Below are positions 25,588 to 35,060 of a stretch of DNA of 64,000 nt, one piece after another. The stretch's first letter is position 1. Each line of letters opens with the position of its first letter. The notes beneath the pieces are model-generated. The model was not told the origin of the DNA and searched no databases. It was given only the letters and a program-made list of their open reading frames with translations. The stretch lies in NCBI GenBank assembly GCA_030065855.1, contig JASJCT010000010.1:1-64000 (forward strand), read 5' to 3'. The position numbers and the translations under genes are program-made. The stretch comes from Myxococcota bacterium. GTDB lineage: Bacteria > Myxococcota_A > Polyangia > JAAYKL01.

Positions 25588-26823
25588 TTATCCAGGTATG
25601 AGAGGTTCCCGCACAGTGGCCTTTCTCGCTGGTTTTAGCGGCCTTCGTCGCCACAACCACAGTCCTAGTGCTACCGCTAGGGTTGAAAAGCCGATCTGGA
25701 GTCCAAACGGCACCTTCAGGTCTGTGACCTGCCACACGAGCGGTGCAAGGAGCGACCCTGCAATGCCGCCGCTCTCCCCTGCAAACCCGATGATGCCGGT
25801 GATCCGACCGCGCTGGATGCGGGTGGTGAGGTCTCCCACAGCAGCGTGCAGGCTATTGAAAAACGCAGCCACACCGATGCCGCCCAGCAAAAAGGCCACA
25901 GCGATGATGTAAGGGCTTCGCGTCAGAAAAAGCGCGGTGCCTTCGGCCGCGGCCAGGCAAGTACCGGCCACCAGTATGGGTGAGCGCCCCACCCGGTCAC
26001 TGAGCCTGCCCATATAGGGTCCAAAGATGAGCCCTGCGATACCTGCAATGGCATAGGCAGGACCGACAAAAGCAATGCCGCCTGCAATCTCTGCCTCACC
26101 AGCGATGGGGAAAAGTGCCATGATCGCACTTAGACCAGCCATGAAGCAGAGGTTTGTGCCGGCCAATGCAAAAACGCGACCGTCTCGCCTGATTTGGGAT
26201 GGGTGTTGACTGTGGATGTCCCTGATGGGCGACACAGGGAGGCTTTTCGCTGGGTAGGGAAAAAAGGCCAAGGCACACAGGGCAATACAACTCAATCCAG
26301 CACTAACAAAGAACGGCAGGGTAATATCGAGATCTGCCGCGGCGATCGTGCCGGCCGCAATCGGCCCAAGGACAAATCCCAAGTTTACAGACGATGAATA
26401 TACCCCCTGCGCTGTTCCCCGCAGCCTGGGACCAGCCAGATCGCTCATGAGAGAGCGGGCAGCAACGCTAAAGAAACCAGCAGAAATACCCTGGAGCACG
26501 CGAAAGGCGATAAGGCCGGTCGGTGTCGTCGCGGTTGCGTATCCCAAACATGTAATAGCGTACCCGGCCAGAGCAAAGAGCAGCACCGGGCGGCGTCCAA
26601 GACCATCAGTGGCCATACCAGCAGGGATCTGGGCCAGCAATCGCCCGCAAAAAAGACCGGCCATGAGCAAGCCAAGCTCTTGGGCACTGGCGCCCAATTG
26701 CCTGCTGTAGACCGGGATAAGCGGCACGATCATGCCAAATCCAGACATGACAACCGTTGATGCGGCAGCCACAATCCAAACAGTGCTGGGCAGCCGGCGG
26801 AGTGGGATTGAGGATCGCTTCAC
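25588..26823 (-). CDS. MFS transporter
   Basis: 411 residues with 12 predicted membrane helices and the MFS motif A DGLGRRP after TM2 (near 72) with a second copy (DRVGRSP) in the other half. It resembles drug/metabolite exporters. It begins at a GTG overlapping the lpxC stop (GTGA) and ends 106 bases before the radical SAM gene, so it could export the peptide product or an unrelated compound. The substrate is unknown. Confidence 0.85.
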   Translation of the reverse strand: MKRSSIPLRRLPSTVWIVAAASTVVMSGFGMIVPLIPVYSRQLGASAQELGLLMAGLFCGRLLAQIPAGMATDGLGRRPVLLFALAGYAITCLGYATATTPTGLIAFRVLQGISAGFFSVAARSLMSDLAGPRLRGTAQGVYSSSVNLGFVLGPIAAGTIAAADLDITLPFFVSAGLSCIALCALAFFPYPAKSLPVSPIRDIHSQHPSQIRRDGRVFALAGTNLCFMAGLSAIMALFPIAGEAEIAGGIAFVGPAYAIAGIAGLIFGPYMGRLSDRVGRSPILVAGTCLAAAEGTALFLTRSPYIIAVAFLLGGIGVAAFFNSLHAAVGDLTTRIQRGRITGIIGFAGESGGIAGSLLAPLVWQVTDLKVPFGLQIGFSTLAVALGLWLWRRRPLKPARKATVREPLIPG

Positions 26824-27662
26824 GGCGTGCCTCCTGCTGGCACGTCATCAGCTGCACGGCAAAACGGCAGCGCCCTGCGGGCAAGCGCGTGAACGAGCCG
26901 ATGGCCAGGTTTTCTCAATACGATGTCTGCCCAGGGGATGCCGCCGAGCAAGAAGAGATCCCCCAGCGCATCGAGCAGTTTGTGGCGGGCCAGCTCGTTT
27001 GGAAATCGCCACCCCTCTGGGTTAAGCGGCCCTGCTGGACCGATGATCAGCGCGTTATCGAGGGCGCCACCTAGACCGCGGTTTGAGGCGAGAATCGATG
27101 GGACATCAGATGCAAACGCAAAGGTCCTGGCCCCTGCCACGTCATTTAGGAAGTTATCTTTAAGGGGATAGAATGCGGCCTCTTGGCAGCCGATACGACA
27201 GCTCTCAGAAAAATCGACGGTGACCCGTATCAAAGGCGAGCCGTCAGGAGGTAGTGGTGTAAGCTGAGCTCGGCTATCCCCATCGGTTACCTCAATCGGT
27301 CTTGAGATGTGCACAAACCTGGGAGGAGGTGCTGCCCCTCTGTCTTTGAGGGCTTCGGCCCAACCAAGCGCACTGCCGTCCAAAATGGGGATTTCATCGC
27401 CATCCACGGTAACGCGGACATCTGTTTCACCATATGCTGCAAGTGCTGCCATCAGGTGTTCGACCGTGTGAAGGGCGTTGCCGCAGCTTCTCAGTGTCGT
27501 GGCCAAGCACCCGTTGTCGTCGATGGAAACGGGTGTAGCCGGGATACGACCGTCATTCATGATAAAAACAATGCCAGTGCCAGGCGCGCCCATTTCCACT
27601 GTGATCGATGATGGACGCCCAGTGTGTAGGCCTATCCCGGATTTCGAAAACGGTGCGAACAT
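26820..27662 (-). CDS. lpxC: UDP-3-O-acyl-N-acetylglucosamine deacetylase LpxC
   Basis: Zinc enzyme that commits UDP-GlcNAc derivatives to lipid A synthesis in the cytoplasm. Zn ligands and active-site motifs are visible: HTVEHLMAAL (near 65-74), HKLLDALGDLFLLG (near 225) and GHRLVHAL (near 257). At 280 residues it is slightly shorter than E. coli LpxC (305). It lies 9 bases after sppA and overlaps the MFS gene. Confidence 0.95.
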   Translation of the reverse strand: MFAPFSKSGIGLHTGRPSSITVEMGAPGTGIVFIMNDGRIPATPVSIDDNGCLATTLRSCGNALHTVEHLMAALAAYGETDVRVTVDGDEIPILDGSALGWAEALKDRGAAPPPRFVHISRPIEVTDGDSRAQLTPLPPDGSPLIRVTVDFSESCRIGCQEAAFYPLKDNFLNDVAGARTFAFASDVPSILASNRGLGGALDNALIIGPAGPLNPEGWRFPNELARHKLLDALGDLFLLGGIPWADIVLRKPGHRLVHALARRALPFCRAADDVPAGGTP

Positions 27663-27671
27663 TGTGAGGGC

Positions 27672-29459
27672 CTAGCGTATCTCGAACAGGACAGGGGCAA
27701 ACGTCAAGACCCGGTGGTGTCTCAGCAGCTGGGAAAGTGCCAGGCCATATTGGATAGAGCGCTCCTTGTGAAGAATGGCCTGCAAGGCAGTGACCTGTGG
27801 GGCAGTGACCTGCGGGTCAGAAAGGGATTCCCCGAGCATTTCAAATAAATTTTTGGGTTTGGGGAATACTTCCACCGGTGCTGTGGGGGGAAGTCCAGCC
27901 AGAGCTCTGGCGTGTGTCAAGGCCTCGAACAAGCCGCCCTCTGCATCGACGAGCTTGCGTTCGATCGCCTGGGAGCCCGACCAAATACGGCCCTCGGCTG
28001 ATGCCAATACTGCTTCCTTGTCGAGCCCGCGGCCCGTTGCCACACGCTCTACAAAAAGGTTGTACGTCTCAGCCATTGCCTGCCTGACCACGTTGCGGCC
28101 GTCCTCCCCAAATGGTGCAAAGGGGCTATATAAATGGGCGCGCGCACCCTTTTGGAGCCGCTCGGCCCGAATACCGAGCTTGGATGCGGCCTTTTCGATA
28201 ACGATTTTGCCGCCGATAACACCGATGGAGCCCGTGATGGTCGTCGCTGATGCAAAGATCTTAGTGGCGCCAGCAGCGATATAGTACCCACCTGAGGCTG
28301 CCACGTCTCCCAAAGAGGCGACCACTGGCTTGCGCTTTGCCAGGGCCTGTACTGCTTGCCAGATATTGTCAGAGGCAAGCGCGCTGCCGCCAGGGCTATC
28401 GATTCGGAGCACGACCCCGCGCACAGCATTGTCTCGAGCCAGCTCGCTAAGGGTCTTAACAAGACTGAGATCCCGAACCACATCCATCTGAGAAAATAAA
28501 TCCTCTGCAGGTCCGCTGGTCACCGGTCCTATCATCGGCACCAGCCCTATCTTGGCCACTGTCGTTGATTGCTGTTCTTCTTTAGACCCGCTCAGAAGTT
28601 TGAAAAACTCGGTAATGGAAAATGGCTTTTTCGGTGGCTTGCCATAGGTGTCTATCACACCGGCAGGATACAGATCCCGTGCCCTATCCAGGTAATCTCC
28701 AAGGGACACCACCTCATCCACTAAACCCAGGGCTAGGGCCTGCGACGCACTGAGCGGCCCCTGATCGATGATTTTTTGCACCTCTGCGGGATCCAAATTT
28801 CGGCGCGCTGCAATGCCGTCGATAAAATACCGATGGCGTTCATCGAGCAAGCTTTGCGCAGCTTCCCGCGCTGTTGGAGACATGCCTGTTCGGGTCATTG
28901 GTTCGGCTGCGTCTTTATACTTACCAATGCTTAAGACATCTGAAGCAATGCCCACTGAATCGAGGAATTCCTTTACGAACACCGCCTCCAGTGAGAGGCC
29001 GAGCGCATCGACACCCCCTGCTGGGCTCACGATAATTTGGGGACAAGCGCGGGCTGCCATCCAATAGGCGAGATTTCCCGCAGTATCGATGTGACAGGTG
29101 ACCTGTTTATTGTGCTGGCTCACCCGCCAGATAGCGTCGGCCAGCTCACCAGCTCTTGGAAACGATATCGCAGGTGAGCCGATGTGAATGATGAGCTCCT
29201 GCACCTGTAGATCTCGCGACGCCTTGGCCAGTAGGGCTTCCAGCTTGTATTGGCTTTTGACCATGGTTGGAAATAGTCCTGAAGATTCTGGAAATGGCGG
29301 CAGTGCACCATCGATTTCCAATAGCACAGCTGCAGGTCCCCTTGGTGTTACCGCGTCTTGCTCAGGGACGTCGGCATCAAATAGGTCGATGCCACAACTG
29401 CTCAACGCGATCAGCGCGGCAATGCTTGCCAAACGCGCGATACAACACACTGTGTGCAT
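27672..29459 (-). CDS. sppA: Signal peptide peptidase SppA, lipoprotein form
   Basis: Serine protease of family S49 (67-kDa type, two repeated domains) that degrades cleaved signal peptides. Catalytic Ser is in GDVAASGGYY near 396; the partner Lys is expected in the N-terminal half (GKYKDAAEPM near 183). Instead of an N-terminal membrane helix there is a signal with a lipobox (ALSSC, near 22), so it is probably lipid-anchored, which is unusual. It is the second gene of a minus-strand operon. Confidence 0.9.
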   Translation of the reverse strand: MHTVCCIARLASIAALIALSSCGIDLFDADVPEQDAVTPRGPAAVLLEIDGALPPFPESSGLFPTMVKSQYKLEALLAKASRDLQVQELIIHIGSPAISFPRAGELADAIWRVSQHNKQVTCHIDTAGNLAYWMAARACPQIIVSPAGGVDALGLSLEAVFVKEFLDSVGIASDVLSIGKYKDAAEPMTRTGMSPTAREAAQSLLDERHRYFIDGIAARRNLDPAEVQKIIDQGPLSASQALALGLVDEVVSLGDYLDRARDLYPAGVIDTYGKPPKKPFSITEFFKLLSGSKEEQQSTTVAKIGLVPMIGPVTSGPAEDLFSQMDVVRDLSLVKTLSELARDNAVRGVVLRIDSPGGSALASDNIWQAVQALAKRKPVVASLGDVAASGGYYIAAGATKIFASATTITGSIGVIGGKIVIEKAASKLGIRAERLQKGARAHLYSPFAPFGEDGRNVVRQAMAETYNLFVERVATGRGLDKEAVLASAEGRIWSGSQAIERKLVDAEGGLFEALTHARALAGLPPTAPVEVFPKPKNLFEMLGESLSDPQVTAPQVTALQAILHKERSIQYGLALSQLLRHHRVLTFAPVLFEIR

Positions 29460-29462
29460 GGG

Positions 29463-31601
29463 TTACTCCTCGCTCGGGGCGGGTTGGTCATCTGGCACTG
29501 CGTCTTCTGTTGCTTCGTCAGCCGCTGATCCCTCGTCTTCTGGCGCTTGTTGATCATCTGGAGGTAACACGACGACTCGCTCTTCTTCCAATGGCGGCGA
29601 TTCTGCTTCATCTGGCGCTTTTTCTGGTGATGGATCTGCTTCAGGCTCCTCATTATCGAGCCTCACCGCCAATTCGAGGAGGGAGACATTCTGCTTGGCC
29701 ATATTAATTTGACTGCCGTTGGGGTTGGTTTGGATGTACTGATTGTAATATTTAAGCGCTTGTTCCTTTTGTCCTCGCATCTTAAAGGTCTTGGCCAAGC
29801 CGATCAGTGCCGGACCATGAGATGGGCTACGTTGGAGAACGCGGCGGAAATAGGTCATGGCCTTTCCAGTGGCACCGGCGTTCTTGTAGCAATCGGCAAG
29901 CCCTGTGAGCGCGTCGAGGTTGTTTGGCGAGCGTTCTACCACAGACGCATACAACCGGGTCGCTTCGGCGTTGCGGCCTTTTTTCTTAAGGCGGGATGCC
30001 CGGGCGAGCATTTCACCGATGCCCGCTGGCTGGCGCGGGGCTGTGTTTTTAGAAGGTGTGGGCGCACTGGTCGTCGGTTCCGATACCGGCGTCTGTTTGT
30101 CAGGGACAGGTTCTTTTTCGTCGATATTTGATACCGCGGTGGGCAATGGTGGATGGAGACCGGCTTTTCTACCAGTGTCGACGCTGAGGACTACTTTTTT
30201 CCCATCGTCAATACGCGCGGCAAGATCCCTGGCCATCAAGTGATCCGGATTCAGCTCAAAGAGCTTTGCGAGCACTTCCCGTGCTGCATTATTATTTCCC
30301 TTGCTCGCCAGCATTCGCGCATTGCGGTACATGGCGCGTATCAGCGGCCGATTCCCGGTGAGTTGGGACAAGCGGAATGCCAATTTGTCCACGGCTTCAC
30401 CTGAATCTCGATCAATAAGCACTGCAACGTATGCTGCCTCTGGATCGCCTTGCTTGGCTAGTGCTTTTCCCAAATGGGATCGGGCCAGGACGAGATTTCC
30501 CTGAAGGCGTTTTATATCTGCCATCGCCCTATTCGCCTCGGGTAGATCCGGATCTGCTTTAATGGCCTGATCCGCCCAATCAGCTGCATCCCTGAGCTTT
30601 TCTTGATATTCGGACACCAACCGTTGAGATTCTCGTGTGGTTGCTGCTCCAGGCGTTTTCTCACCTGTGACGTCGATCAGCGCATCCACCTCAGCATCTC
30701 GCAGATATTGGGCCCACACTGCGTACATCTCTGCTAGGGCTGACAGCGTTGCGGCGTGGTTTTCTTCCAAACCCAGTACCTTCTGGAACTCCCGCTCTGC
30801 TTGGCGAAAATGGGCGAACGAATCGAGGAGAAAGCTTTCACGCCCGCGATCGTAGAATTTCTTGTGGCGGCTATCGCTTGATGTGGAAAGCATGTCGCCC
30901 ACCACATCATCTACGTTCTCGTACTGAAATTTAATAAAATATCCGATTGAAATAACGAGAAAAACAACGACGAGGAGGGGGACCCAACGACCCATTTTTC
31001 GCTTGACCGGCGGTAGCGATGCGAAGTCCTTTCGATATCGAGGAATCTTACCTGTCTTCTCTGCCCATTCCGGTCCTGACACATCGATATTGCTGCCGCG
31101 ATCCCACTCTTTTTCATCTGCAGACGCTGGAATCTGGGAAAAGTCTGGCTCATCTTGCGAGCCGGGAATGGACTTGGGATCGGGCTGGGAGCTGGGCTCA
31201 ACAGGTAGTTTATCAAAGAGGGACGGCGCGCTCATCTCTTGTGTTGACAGCGTGGAAAGATCCGGCTCAGGCACTGGTGGCGCCGATTTCGAAAAAAACG
31301 GGACCATCTCAGGGATATCCCCGATCCGCTTTGAAAGACCGCCATCGCGAGAGAGCACATCGTTTTTTGAGATGATGCCCGTGGAAATCGCTTGCTGCAG
31401 CGCGGCAATTCGGTCAAAGACAATGGTACCCCCCGTTGCCCGATGGACTTGCCACCTGTCTTTGGCACGCTTCGCACCACCCGGGGGATATACAGTGAAC
31501 ACATCTCCGCATTTTGTACAGCGCACCGAAGTGCCGTCCGAGGCCACAAGGGCATCTTCGAGTGAATACGCTGCACTGCATTTTTTGCATGTGACGTCCA
31601 T
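29463..31601 (-). CDS. Zinc-ribbon, single-TM, TPR protein
   Basis: 712 residues. The N-terminus is an MJ0042-type zinc ribbon (CKKC near 5, then CTKC near 28). Residues 55-105 resemble a GYF_2-like module (IISKNDVLSRDGG). A membrane helix lies near 210-230 (WVPLLVVVFLVISIGYF). TPR repeats fill 255-650 and the tail is acidic, Pro/Glu-rich. This plan is common in deltaproteobacteria (zinc ribbon in the cytoplasm, TPRs outside the inner membrane); no molecular function is established. It ends 3 bases before sppA. Confidence 0.85.
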   Translation of the reverse strand: MDVTCKKCSAAYSLEDALVASDGTSVRCTKCGDVFTVYPPGGAKRAKDRWQVHRATGGTIVFDRIAALQQAISTGIISKNDVLSRDGGLSKRIGDIPEMVPFFSKSAPPVPEPDLSTLSTQEMSAPSLFDKLPVEPSSQPDPKSIPGSQDEPDFSQIPASADEKEWDRGSNIDVSGPEWAEKTGKIPRYRKDFASLPPVKRKMGRWVPLLVVVFLVISIGYFIKFQYENVDDVVGDMLSTSSDSRHKKFYDRGRESFLLDSFAHFRQAEREFQKVLGLEENHAATLSALAEMYAVWAQYLRDAEVDALIDVTGEKTPGAATTRESQRLVSEYQEKLRDAADWADQAIKADPDLPEANRAMADIKRLQGNLVLARSHLGKALAKQGDPEAAYVAVLIDRDSGEAVDKLAFRLSQLTGNRPLIRAMYRNARMLASKGNNNAAREVLAKLFELNPDHLMARDLAARIDDGKKVVLSVDTGRKAGLHPPLPTAVSNIDEKEPVPDKQTPVSEPTTSAPTPSKNTAPRQPAGIGEMLARASRLKKKGRNAEATRLYASVVERSPNNLDALTGLADCYKNAGATGKAMTYFRRVLQRSPSHGPALIGLAKTFKMRGQKEQALKYYNQYIQTNPNGSQINMAKQNVSLLELAVRLDNEEPEADPSPEKAPDEAESPPLEEERVVVLPPDDQQAPEDEGSAADEATEDAVPDDQPAPSEE

Positions 31602-31756
31602 GATGGGTAATTATTACCGCGACCTTGGCGAATGGACAAGATAAGCCATCATCTAAGGATGTTCCCATCCATTAATTTGGATCCCCACCTGTGTCTGCCG
31701 GTCGTTCCAATCGGTATTTTGGGCCCTTTTTAGATGCGTGCCGGCTTGTTGCAGCG

Positions 31757-31795
31757 TGTTTCATGTTTCACAAGATGTTTCGCATGCATGTTTCA
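31757..31795 (+). promoter_or_regulatory. Four TGTTTC repeats, candidate enhancer sites
   Basis: TGTTTCA at 31757, TGTTTCA at 31764, TGTTTCG at 31776 and TGTTTCA at 31789, all in one direction. They lie about 95-130 bases upstream of a candidate sigma-54 promoter, the usual position of activator binding sites. Confidence 0.45.
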
Positions 31796-31888
31796 TTAAC
31801 GCAACACGTCGTATCAAACGGATACAAAGTTTGATATTTTATTGTTTAATTACATATCGTTATAAAATGTTAACAACCAGGCGCTTGC

Positions 31889-31905
31889 TTGGTTCGCTTG
31901 TTGCT
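31889..31905 (+). promoter_or_regulatory. Candidate sigma-54 promoter
   Basis: TTGGTTCGCTTGTTGCT matches the -24/-12 consensus TTGGCACG-N4-TTGCT, with GG and GC ten bases apart. Transcription would start near 31915, just ahead of the ribosome site and ATG of the regulator gene. Confidence 0.5.
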
Positions 31906-31936
31906 GGTAAATGAAACAGCATGTGGGTGGGGCAAC

Positions 31937-33340
31937 ATGGAGAGCAGGTACGTGAGCGAGAGAGAAAAAAGCGACCAGCAAGGGATAACCCCAAAATCTG
32001 AAAAGCAATTTTACGAAACCGTCCTCAATTCGGTTGCCGACGGGGTCTTTACCGTCGATCGGGAATGGCGCATCACTTCTTTTAATCGGGCAGCGGAGCG
32101 CATCACTGGCGTGCCTGCGTCTGAAGCAATTGGCAAGCGGTGTTCAGATGTGTTTCACGCGAATATCTGCGAGCGGGGATGTGCGATCCGGCAAACCATG
32201 AAAACCGGCATGGAGCAGATTGATTTACCTGCCCGCATTCTCGACACCCATGGCCGGTCTATTCCAGTAAGCCTGAGTACGGCAGCGATGTACAATGCCG
32301 ACGGGCACTTATTCGGTGCTGTGGAGACCTTTCGAGATCTCTCGGCAATTGAGCAGCTGAGGAGAGAGATAACGCAAAAATACACCTTCGAGGATATTGT
32401 CGGCAAGAGCGAAGCATTCCAAAAAATCTTCGCCATACTGCCTGACATCGCCGAAAGTGACTCTACAGTGCTCATTGAGGGGCCGAGTGGATCGGGCAAG
32501 GAGTTACTCGCCCGCGCTGTACACAACCTGAGCTTGCGGCGCAAGGGCCCGTACGTCGTGGTCAACTGCGGCACGCTACCGGTCAACCTGTTTGAATCAG
32601 AGCTCTTTGGATATACCCAAGGGGCATTCACCGACGCCAAACACAGCAAGCCTGGGCGACTGGCGCTGGCAGAGGGTGGGACCATATTCTTCGATGAAGT
32701 GAGCGAACTCCCTGTGGCGACTCAGGTGAAGCTGCTTCGCGTGTTACAGGAGCGGGAATTCGAACCCTTGGGCGGTGTAAGGACCATGAAGGCCAACGTG
32801 CGCGTGGTTGCCGCCACAAACCGAAAACTCGCGGATTTGGTCAGCCAAGGTAAATTCAGAGATGATTTGTATTTTCGCCTTGCCGTGGTTCGCCTTAGCA
32901 TTCCCCCCCTGAGGGAGCGCCGGGGCGATATCCCCTACCTTGTCGAGCATTTTATTCAACGCTTTAACGCCAAACGGGGAAAGCACATTTCCGGGGTCAC
33001 CCCCCAAGTCATGGCGCTGTTTATGCGCCACGACTTTCCTGGAAACGTCAGAGAGCTCGAAAACCTTATCGAATACGGGTTTGTCCTGTGTCACAATCGG
33101 CTCATCGATGTCGACCACTTGCCCGAAGATTTCAGACCGCCGGAACAGAAATACAACAGCAACAACAACCCACACGCCCCTACCCCCAAAGGCACCCAAC
33201 TGCAATGGGCTGAGGCAGATACCATTCGGCACGCATTCGAACGCAACAACGGCAATGTGGGCAATACTGCCAAAGAACTCGGCATCAGCCGAACCACCCT
33301 GTGGCGCAAAATGAAAAAGTACCATATCTCTGCAACGTAG
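31937..33340 (+). CDS. Sigma-54-dependent regulator with PAS domain
   Basis: 467 residues. A PAS domain (about 25-140) contains CERGC, a Cys pair often seen in redox-sensing PAS regulators. The AAA+ domain has Walker A EGPSGSGKE, a sigma-54 contact loop GAFTDA instead of GAFTGA, Walker B IFFDEV and the arginine-finger region. A Fis-type helix-turn-helix closes the protein (GNVGNTAKELGISRTTLW). I chose ATG 31937 because a candidate promoter lies at 31889-31905 and GGTGGGG precedes it. It directly precedes the cytochrome cluster and is its likely regulator. Confidence 0.9.
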   Translation: MESRYVSEREKSDQQGITPKSEKQFYETVLNSVADGVFTVDREWRITSFNRAAERITGVPASEAIGKRCSDVFHANICERGCAIRQTMKTGMEQIDLPARILDTHGRSIPVSLSTAAMYNADGHLFGAVETFRDLSAIEQLRREITQKYTFEDIVGKSEAFQKIFAILPDIAESDSTVLIEGPSGSGKELLARAVHNLSLRRKGPYVVVNCGTLPVNLFESELFGYTQGAFTDAKHSKPGRLALAEGGTIFFDEVSELPVATQVKLLRVLQEREFEPLGGVRTMKANVRVVAATNRKLADLVSQGKFRDDLYFRLAVVRLSIPPLRERRGDIPYLVEHFIQRFNAKRGKHISGVTPQVMALFMRHDFPGNVRELENLIEYGFVLCHNRLIDVDHLPEDFRPPEQKYNSNNNPHAPTPKGTQLQWAEADTIRHAFERNNGNVGNTAKELGISRTTLWRKMKKYHISAT

Positions 33341-33525
33341 GCAGTTTCTATACCGGCTAGCACCTAATACTGCACAAAACTCGATAATCATCCAAAAAAG
33401 AGCGAAGGAAAAGCAGCGGGCGGGCACTCATTTAAAAAGAAAGCTGCGGTTTCCACCAACGGAAAGGCGGCGTTGAATAGAGGAATGTGCACTGACCCAC
33501 TTCGATCACCGGACGAGCTCAAAAT

Positions 33526-35052
33526 GTGTTCACGATGCTGGATGTTGTCGCTAGTTCGCTGAATAACAGTGTTCGCAGCTTAAATGATGGGCCCTGCATT
33601 TTGATCACGCTGATGGCGGTTTATCTACCATCGTCAGTCTGTCTGGCATCAAAACTTCAGGAAACAGCTCAGGAAACGTCAGATATAGATGCAACACAGG
33701 AGGCAGTATCAGCAGCGCCACACAAAGAGAATCCTTGGCAAATACACTTGTTTGCAAGCGAAGCATATCGGTTTGGATACGCAACAGCGCCTGAAACCGA
33801 GACCTTTTCAGTCGATGGAGATACATCGACCGTCAGCGCCAATGCCGAAGATATTGACCATGAACTGCGATTTTTTGCCAATGGCAGTGTGCAGAGCCCC
33901 CAAGATCGGTTTTTTGCAGATGTGTCTTTTGCGTTTTTGGCGGACGTAGATGGCACCATCCAGGACGACACAATAACCCCATTTGGCTCAACGTACGAGA
34001 CCTATAACTATTTCGCGTGGTTCGATCTGTTTTCCGCTTACGCTGAGTACCGCACGCCCGGGGTTTTCTCATATGCGAGGGTTGGACGTCAGGAATCCGA
34101 CCACGGTCCATTGGTAATTTTTGACGGCGCTGCTTTGGAGATCAGACCTGCCCGTCCGTACCTGGACATCTTTGCGTTCGGCGGGCGCACGGTTCATTTT
34201 TATTCTGTCGAAAAGACCTTCTTCGAGGACTGGATCGCATCGGGGGGAGCAGTCATTAGGCCGCATCCAATGTTGCGGTTTGAGCTCGACTATCGGTTTA
34301 TCACTGAAGATCGATCCGGTGATGATCCCCTGGAGGAGCACTCCTATGGCGTCAGTGGGTTTTTCCGCTACAAGGAGCATCTCTACCTACGCGCCTATAC
34401 CCGTGGCTTGGACAAAAATATCGCCCATTCAGGCGGTGCGCTTAATCTCGAATGGCCGCGAGTTCAAACCGGGATAACGATTTCTATTGATGCCCAGCTC
34501 ATATCGTTGCGCCGAATTAATGAAGAAGAGGACCCTTATCTTGCTATTTTGGGAGAGAGTCTGCCCCATATGAGGTTTAACGCAGGTGTACACAAGGATT
34601 TCCCCACCCCACATGGCACCTATAGCATCGTTGCTGGATGGAATGGCCGGATAGCGACCGTGGACGAGACCACTGTTTTCAATCGAGATTATGGACGCGT
34701 GTTCCTTTGGTTGCAAGCTACAGACATCGGCATCAAAGGTCCATATGCCAATGCCACTACTGAATACCACTATACCTTAAAGAGTACTGAAACAGAAAAT
34801 GATGCCACATTGGCCTTGGGGGGATCCATGGGCTGGGATTGGAATTGGCTCAAATTTGAAGCAGGCACTTACTACCAATACTACAAGTACGATTATTATA
34901 TCGATGTGACGGAAATCCAAGATGCGCGCACGGTCTACGGAGAGTGTCGCATCGTTCCGATAGACTGGCTATCCATCCGGTTGAAATACGATTTTGAAGT
35001 GTACGATCGGTATGCCCACACCGCGATGCTCTCATTGATGCAGCGGATTTGA
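33526..35052 (+). CDS. Predicted outer-membrane beta-barrel of the cytochrome cluster
   Basis: 508 residues without a family I recognise. A hydrophobic stretch near 25-42 (ILITLMAVYLPSSVCLA) looks like a signal peptide. The rest alternates polar and aromatic residues in many short strands (YSYAR..., LYLRAYTRG, WLSIRLKYDFEVY), ending close to the terminal Ile-type barrel finish. It is followed 8 bases later by a multihaem cytochrome gene, which suggests it is the porin of a porin-cytochrome complex like MtrB/PioB in role, not necessarily in homology. The start is uncertain (GTG 33526, ATG 33535 or ATG 33613). Confidence 0.65.
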   Translation: MFTMLDVVASSLNNSVRSLNDGPCILITLMAVYLPSSVCLASKLQETAQETSDIDATQEAVSAAPHKENPWQIHLFASEAYRFGYATAPETETFSVDGDTSTVSANAEDIDHELRFFANGSVQSPQDRFFADVSFAFLADVDGTIQDDTITPFGSTYETYNYFAWFDLFSAYAEYRTPGVFSYARVGRQESDHGPLVIFDGAALEIRPARPYLDIFAFGGRTVHFYSVEKTFFEDWIASGGAVIRPHPMLRFELDYRFITEDRSGDDPLEEHSYGVSGFFRYKEHLYLRAYTRGLDKNIAHSGGALNLEWPRVQTGITISIDAQLISLRRINEEEDPYLAILGESLPHMRFNAGVHKDFPTPHGTYSIVAGWNGRIATVDETTVFNRDYGRVFLWLQATDIGIKGPYANATTEYHYTLKSTETENDATLALGGSMGWDWNWLKFEAGTYYQYYKYDYYIDVTEIQDARTVYGECRIVPIDWLSIRLKYDFEVYDRYAHTAMLSLMQRI

Positions 35053-35060
35053 GGAGAAAA

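Noticed and set aside
33358-33380. Sigma-54-like TAGCAC...CTGCA before the barrel gene
   Set aside because: The -24 GG is missing and the spacing is one base too long.
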